Shown here: one piece after another, positions 6,212 to 8,955 of the stretch
How the letters are laid out: each line of letters opens with the position of its first letter
Position numbering within the stretch: position 1 is the stretch's first letter
Assembly (NCBI GenBank): GCA_964402115.1
Contig: CAYOBW010000298.1
Location: 1-8,955, forward strand
DNA from: CAYOBW01 sp964402115
Lineage (GTDB): Bacteria; Verrucomicrobiota; Kiritimatiellia; UBA8416; CAYOBW01
Direction: 5' to 3'
DNA: 8,955 nt
Made by a program: the position numbers and the translations under genes
The notes under the pieces: model-generated
What the model saw: the letters and a program-made list of their open reading frames with translations, nothing else
The model's database searches: none
Told to the model about the DNA's origin: nothing

Positions 6212-8879
6212 ATGTTGTTGTCCTCAAGTAGATGGCAAAACACGCCCCCGTCCCTTCCTGACCCTCCTCAACAATCTGGCCTCCTTGTCTCTTAACTATG
6301 CTACGCGCTATCGCGAGACCGAGTCCGGATCCAGTCGCATCCGTTGTCACGTAGGGATCGAACAGGCGAGACCTAACACTACTCGGGATGCCACGCCCAT
6401 TGTCCTGCACCGCAACGCGCACCCAAGACCTCGTAGATCGGCCGTCCGCGATAGGGACAACACGAGTGGTGAACTCCAACCGTAGGGCCGCGGCTGTCTT
6501 CCCTCCGTGGCGCTCGCTGTTCGCTGCAAGGAGGTCAAAGACTTCGGCCATACCACTCGGACTCACGTCTATCCTTACGGGGTCGAGTGTGCCTACGATT
6601 TCGATCGTCCCGATGTCGGGATGTGCCGATCGCAGGGCGCCGACACTCGTAGGCAACCAGTCGGCCAGCGCCACACTGGTCAGATCCGAGAGTGGGGTAT
6701 CGGACGAGAACCGTCTGAAATCTCTGAGGATCAGGCGCCCCTCTCTAACTGACTTGAGCGCCGCTTCGAGTAAACGACGCGCATCGACAGGATTCTCCTG
6801 GAGTTGATCGAGCGCATAGACGATGTTTGACTCTGCCGGCGCCAACTTGTTCGCCAACTGATGCACAGACTGGTCGGCCGCCAACCGCGATGCATCGGCG
6901 ACCGCCTTCTCTCCCTCAACGCGCCGTTTGACCTGGTGAAATGCTATGGACGCCCCGAGGACGGCGGTTCTCATCAACTCCCATCGTTCGGCGGGCAAGT
7001 CCTCGGCGAATGACATGGAGATCTTACCGAGTAATTCACTGCCGATGGCAAGACGGGCCTCAATCCAGCGTCGTGGATCCGCCTTCTCGATGCGTTCTCG
7101 ATCATGAGTATCGTTTGTTAGGAAACGCGGGAACCCCTCCAAGTCATCGGTCCGCATGCATCTATCATCGGGAAGATCTTGACGCACCTCGTAGACGGCC
7201 ATCGGTTCATCAGTCCCAATCAGAATGTGCCAAGGTTGAGACCCTGGGTCTGTTCGTGGATATGCGACTGCGCCCTCCTGGAACGACCTCTGGCGTTCCT
7301 CATCTACAATTCCATGCTCTGCACTGCCAACCAATGCCTCTCGACCGGGACCATCCCGGCGAACAAGGTAGATCCGACACCAAGTGCAGTCCTTCTTGAA
7401 GTACTCCAGAATACGAGACGCCAGGACACGCGCGTCTGTGTCAGCGATCGCGAACCAATGTTCGACGGTGACAAGCAGGCGATAGAACTCACCTAGATCG
7501 TGCGCCCGTTCCATGTACCCAATGCGCCCGTCCGCGCCCCTGAAATGCCCACTCAATGTCGATCGAAAATCATCAATGGCCACAGTCAACAGGTCCGTCG
7601 CGTCGATGCGATCGACGGTATGCACCAGGTCGTAATGGTGCCAACTCCTCTTCTCGCCTCTCTTATCAATGAGGCACGTATTCCCTTGAGCGGTGCGGCG
7701 ACACTCGCAAGTCGGCGGGTGGCTCTGCCAACCGGGCGTCAGGTTCATATCTCTCGCCGCCTCTCGACTCAAGAAGAGCACTTGCTTCTGGGGATCGACG
7801 ATGCGGATCTTGTCAGAGGATTCACAGACTGCCTGATGCAGCAGGGTGAGTCGTTGCGCCGTGTGAAAAGTGACAGCCAGTTGATTGGCGAAGTCCTGAA
7901 TCACTCTCTCTTCTCTGTGGGAAGGAAGCGTCCTGTCGTGCCGTTCGAGGTGGATCGTCCCTATCACCTTCTCTCCATACAGCATCGGCACAACCGTTAT
8001 CCCGACCATTCCGAGGCGTTGCATTTCGTGGGCGTTTGTGCGGGGGTTCGTCTGCATCGGATCCGCAGCACTGCGCACACTCCTAAGCCTCTTTTCCTCA
8101 ACGACCCACGGCTGGATATCACGATCCTCTTTGGAGACTGCAGGGTCATTGAGTTCGTAGTTGGTGGGAAAGTCGAAGTCCCGTACGTTCTCATCGCAGT
8201 AACTCGCCACCCCCTGAATGTATTCGCCTGTTGGACTTACCATGCAAATCAGTACGCGAGAATACTTGCCGTCCCTGACCAGGGACCGGACCGCAGTCTC
8301 AATGACTGCGCGGATATCGGCAGGATCTTCCGCCACACTGGCCACAATAGCGTTGACAACCGTTTGGTGCCGAACAAGCAGGGCCTCAATCGTTGCCCGG
8401 TACTCCAAATCAGCAGCTTGTGAGTATGCTGCCCAGAAGTGCCCGAGAATGCCGCGCAATAGGTCCTGTTCGAAACTGTCAATCTCCCTCCCAACTTCAG
8501 TTCGAACCAACATTATGACGGGCTTCTCGCCGACGCGTCCGTGAGATCCTGCTGGCGGCCTTGCCCACAATCGCATGCGGGACGGATCGAGTACGACGCT
8601 GGCATCGATCTGTAGAACATTCTCGGGCGGGGGAACGAAGTCCTGCGGTGTTCCCGCAGTGTTGAGAATTGCTCGGCTGACTTCGTCCATGACAACCGCC
8701 GACTCGAATCGCAGCAAGTGTCGCAAACCGGTAATGACTGTCGTAACAATCTTCTCGCAGCCCTGCGGCACAAGATCGAAGACTACTTCCTGGAGATCGT
8801 GCAGAACGCGAAGCATCCTGTGGTGCGAAGTGCCCGCGACTGGCCGATCCCAGTATGTCTTAGGGAGTCGCTCGTACAT
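6210..8879 (-). CDS. Soluble multi-sensor histidine kinase (GAF-GAF-PAS-GAF), start uncertain
   Basis: An 889-residue protein as drawn. Two GAF-like regions (about 35-155 and 170-345) are followed by a PAS-like region (about 350-435) with a Cys cluster, C391, C393 and C402, and a third GAF-like region (about 463-650). The likely dimerisation/phosphoacceptor helix contains SVHQLANKLAP, with H673 as the candidate phosphorylated His. The HATPase domain is intact: N-box N787 in LAANSERHGG, G1 DNGRGIP at 826-832, F-box LFDPYVT at 839-845 and G2 GSGLGLAIA at 850-858. No membrane segment is visible, so it should sense a cytoplasmic or diffusible signal. Its stop lies 13 bp before the response-regulator start, marking them as a cognate pair. 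The ATG at 8879 has no good Shine-Dalgarno, and the same frame stays open to the window end, encoding plausible protein just before it (WDEAWQ). The true N-terminus may therefore lie beyond the window. Confidence 0.9.
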   Translation of the reverse strand: MYERLPKTYWDRPVAGTSHHRMLRVLHDLQEVVFDLVPQGCEKIVTTVITGLRHLLRFESAVVMDEVSRAILNTAGTPQDFVPPPENVLQIDASVVLDPSRMRLWARPPAGSHGRVGEKPVIMLVRTEVGREIDSFEQDLLRGILGHFWAAYSQAADLEYRATIEALLVRHQTVVNAIVASVAEDPADIRAVIETAVRSLVRDGKYSRVLICMVSPTGEYIQGVASYCDENVRDFDFPTNYELNDPAVSKEDRDIQPWVVEEKRLRSVRSAADPMQTNPRTNAHEMQRLGMVGITVVPMLYGEKVIGTIHLERHDRTLPSHREERVIQDFANQLAVTFHTAQRLTLLHQAVCESSDKIRIVDPQKQVLFLSREAARDMNLTPGWQSHPPTCECRRTAQGNTCLIDKRGEKRSWHHYDLVHTVDRIDATDLLTVAIDDFRSTLSGHFRGADGRIGYMERAHDLGEFYRLLVTVEHWFAIADTDARVLASRILEYFKKDCTWCRIYLVRRDGPGREALVGSAEHGIVDEERQRSFQEGAVAYPRTDPGSQPWHILIGTDEPMAVYEVRQDLPDDRCMRTDDLEGFPRFLTNDTHDRERIEKADPRRWIEARLAIGSELLGKISMSFAEDLPAERWELMRTAVLGASIAFHQVKRRVEGEKAVADASRLAADQSVHQLANKLAPAESNIVYALDQLQENPVDARRLLEAALKSVREGRLILRDFRRFSSDTPLSDLTSVALADWLPTSVGALRSAHPDIGTIEIVGTLDPVRIDVSPSGMAEVFDLLAANSERHGGKTAAALRLEFTTRVVPIADGRSTRSWVRVAVQDNGRGIPSSVRSRLFDPYVTTDATGSGLGLAIARSIVKRQGGQIVEEGQEGTGACFAIYLRTTT

Positions 8880-8955
8880 CTGCCAAGCTTCATCCCATCT
8901 GCTCCGGGGTGGGCTTAGACGTCGGTGACGCGGTCCTTCATGCGATAGCTGGTGC

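Noticed and set aside
7500..8423. Long plus-strand open frame of 307 codons
   Set aside because: It is antisense to the histidine-kinase GAF/PAS region, has no recognisable domain and no good start signal; it looks like a shadow of the GC-rich real gene.
1..8955. CRISPR array, tRNA, transposase or integrase
   Set aside because: I saw no regularly spaced identical repeats, no tRNA-like cloverleaf sequence and no mobile-element protein motifs on either strand.

Overview
The window is GC-rich bacterial DNA with six closely packed protein genes in two convergent blocks. I see no tRNA, rRNA, CRISPR array, insertion sequence or integrase. The organism cannot be named from the sequence. The soluble multi-sensor histidine kinase and the pairing of a DUF5678-like domain with a retropepsin-like protein suggest a non-model environmental lineage (planctomycete-, armatimonadete- or chloroflexi-like), but that is a guess.

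Plus-strand block (157-4868): three genes that look translationally coupled. The first is an amino-type (N4-cytosine/N6-adenine) DNA methyltransferase. The second is an unusual fusion of an N-terminal eukaryotic-type protein kinase to a C-terminal P-loop ATPase resembling the bacterial ORC/CDC6-like AAA family. The third is a protein with two apparent Rossmann-like halves and a PTGSK loop reminiscent of CARF-type ligand sensors. Spacing is 0 bp between the first pair and a 4-bp ATGA overlap between the second. A modification enzyme, a kinase-gated ATPase switch and a putative sensor/effector fit the logic of a multi-gene conflict (anti-phage) system. I know no named system with this exact composition, and it is the best candidate for something undescribed here.

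Minus-strand block (8879 or beyond, down to 4890): a second coupled operon. It encodes a large soluble histidine kinase (GAF-GAF-PAS-GAF-DHp-HATPase), a response regulator whose output is a DUF5678-like domain instead of a DNA-binding domain, and a 221-residue protein that may have a retropepsin-like fold with its catalytic DTG triplet lost. This reads as a two-component pathway that signals through protein-protein contact. The kinase frame is open to the right window edge, so its true start may lie outside.

The two blocks end 21 bp apart. The left edge holds a short 8-bp pyrimidine tandem repeat and the leader of the methyltransferase operon.
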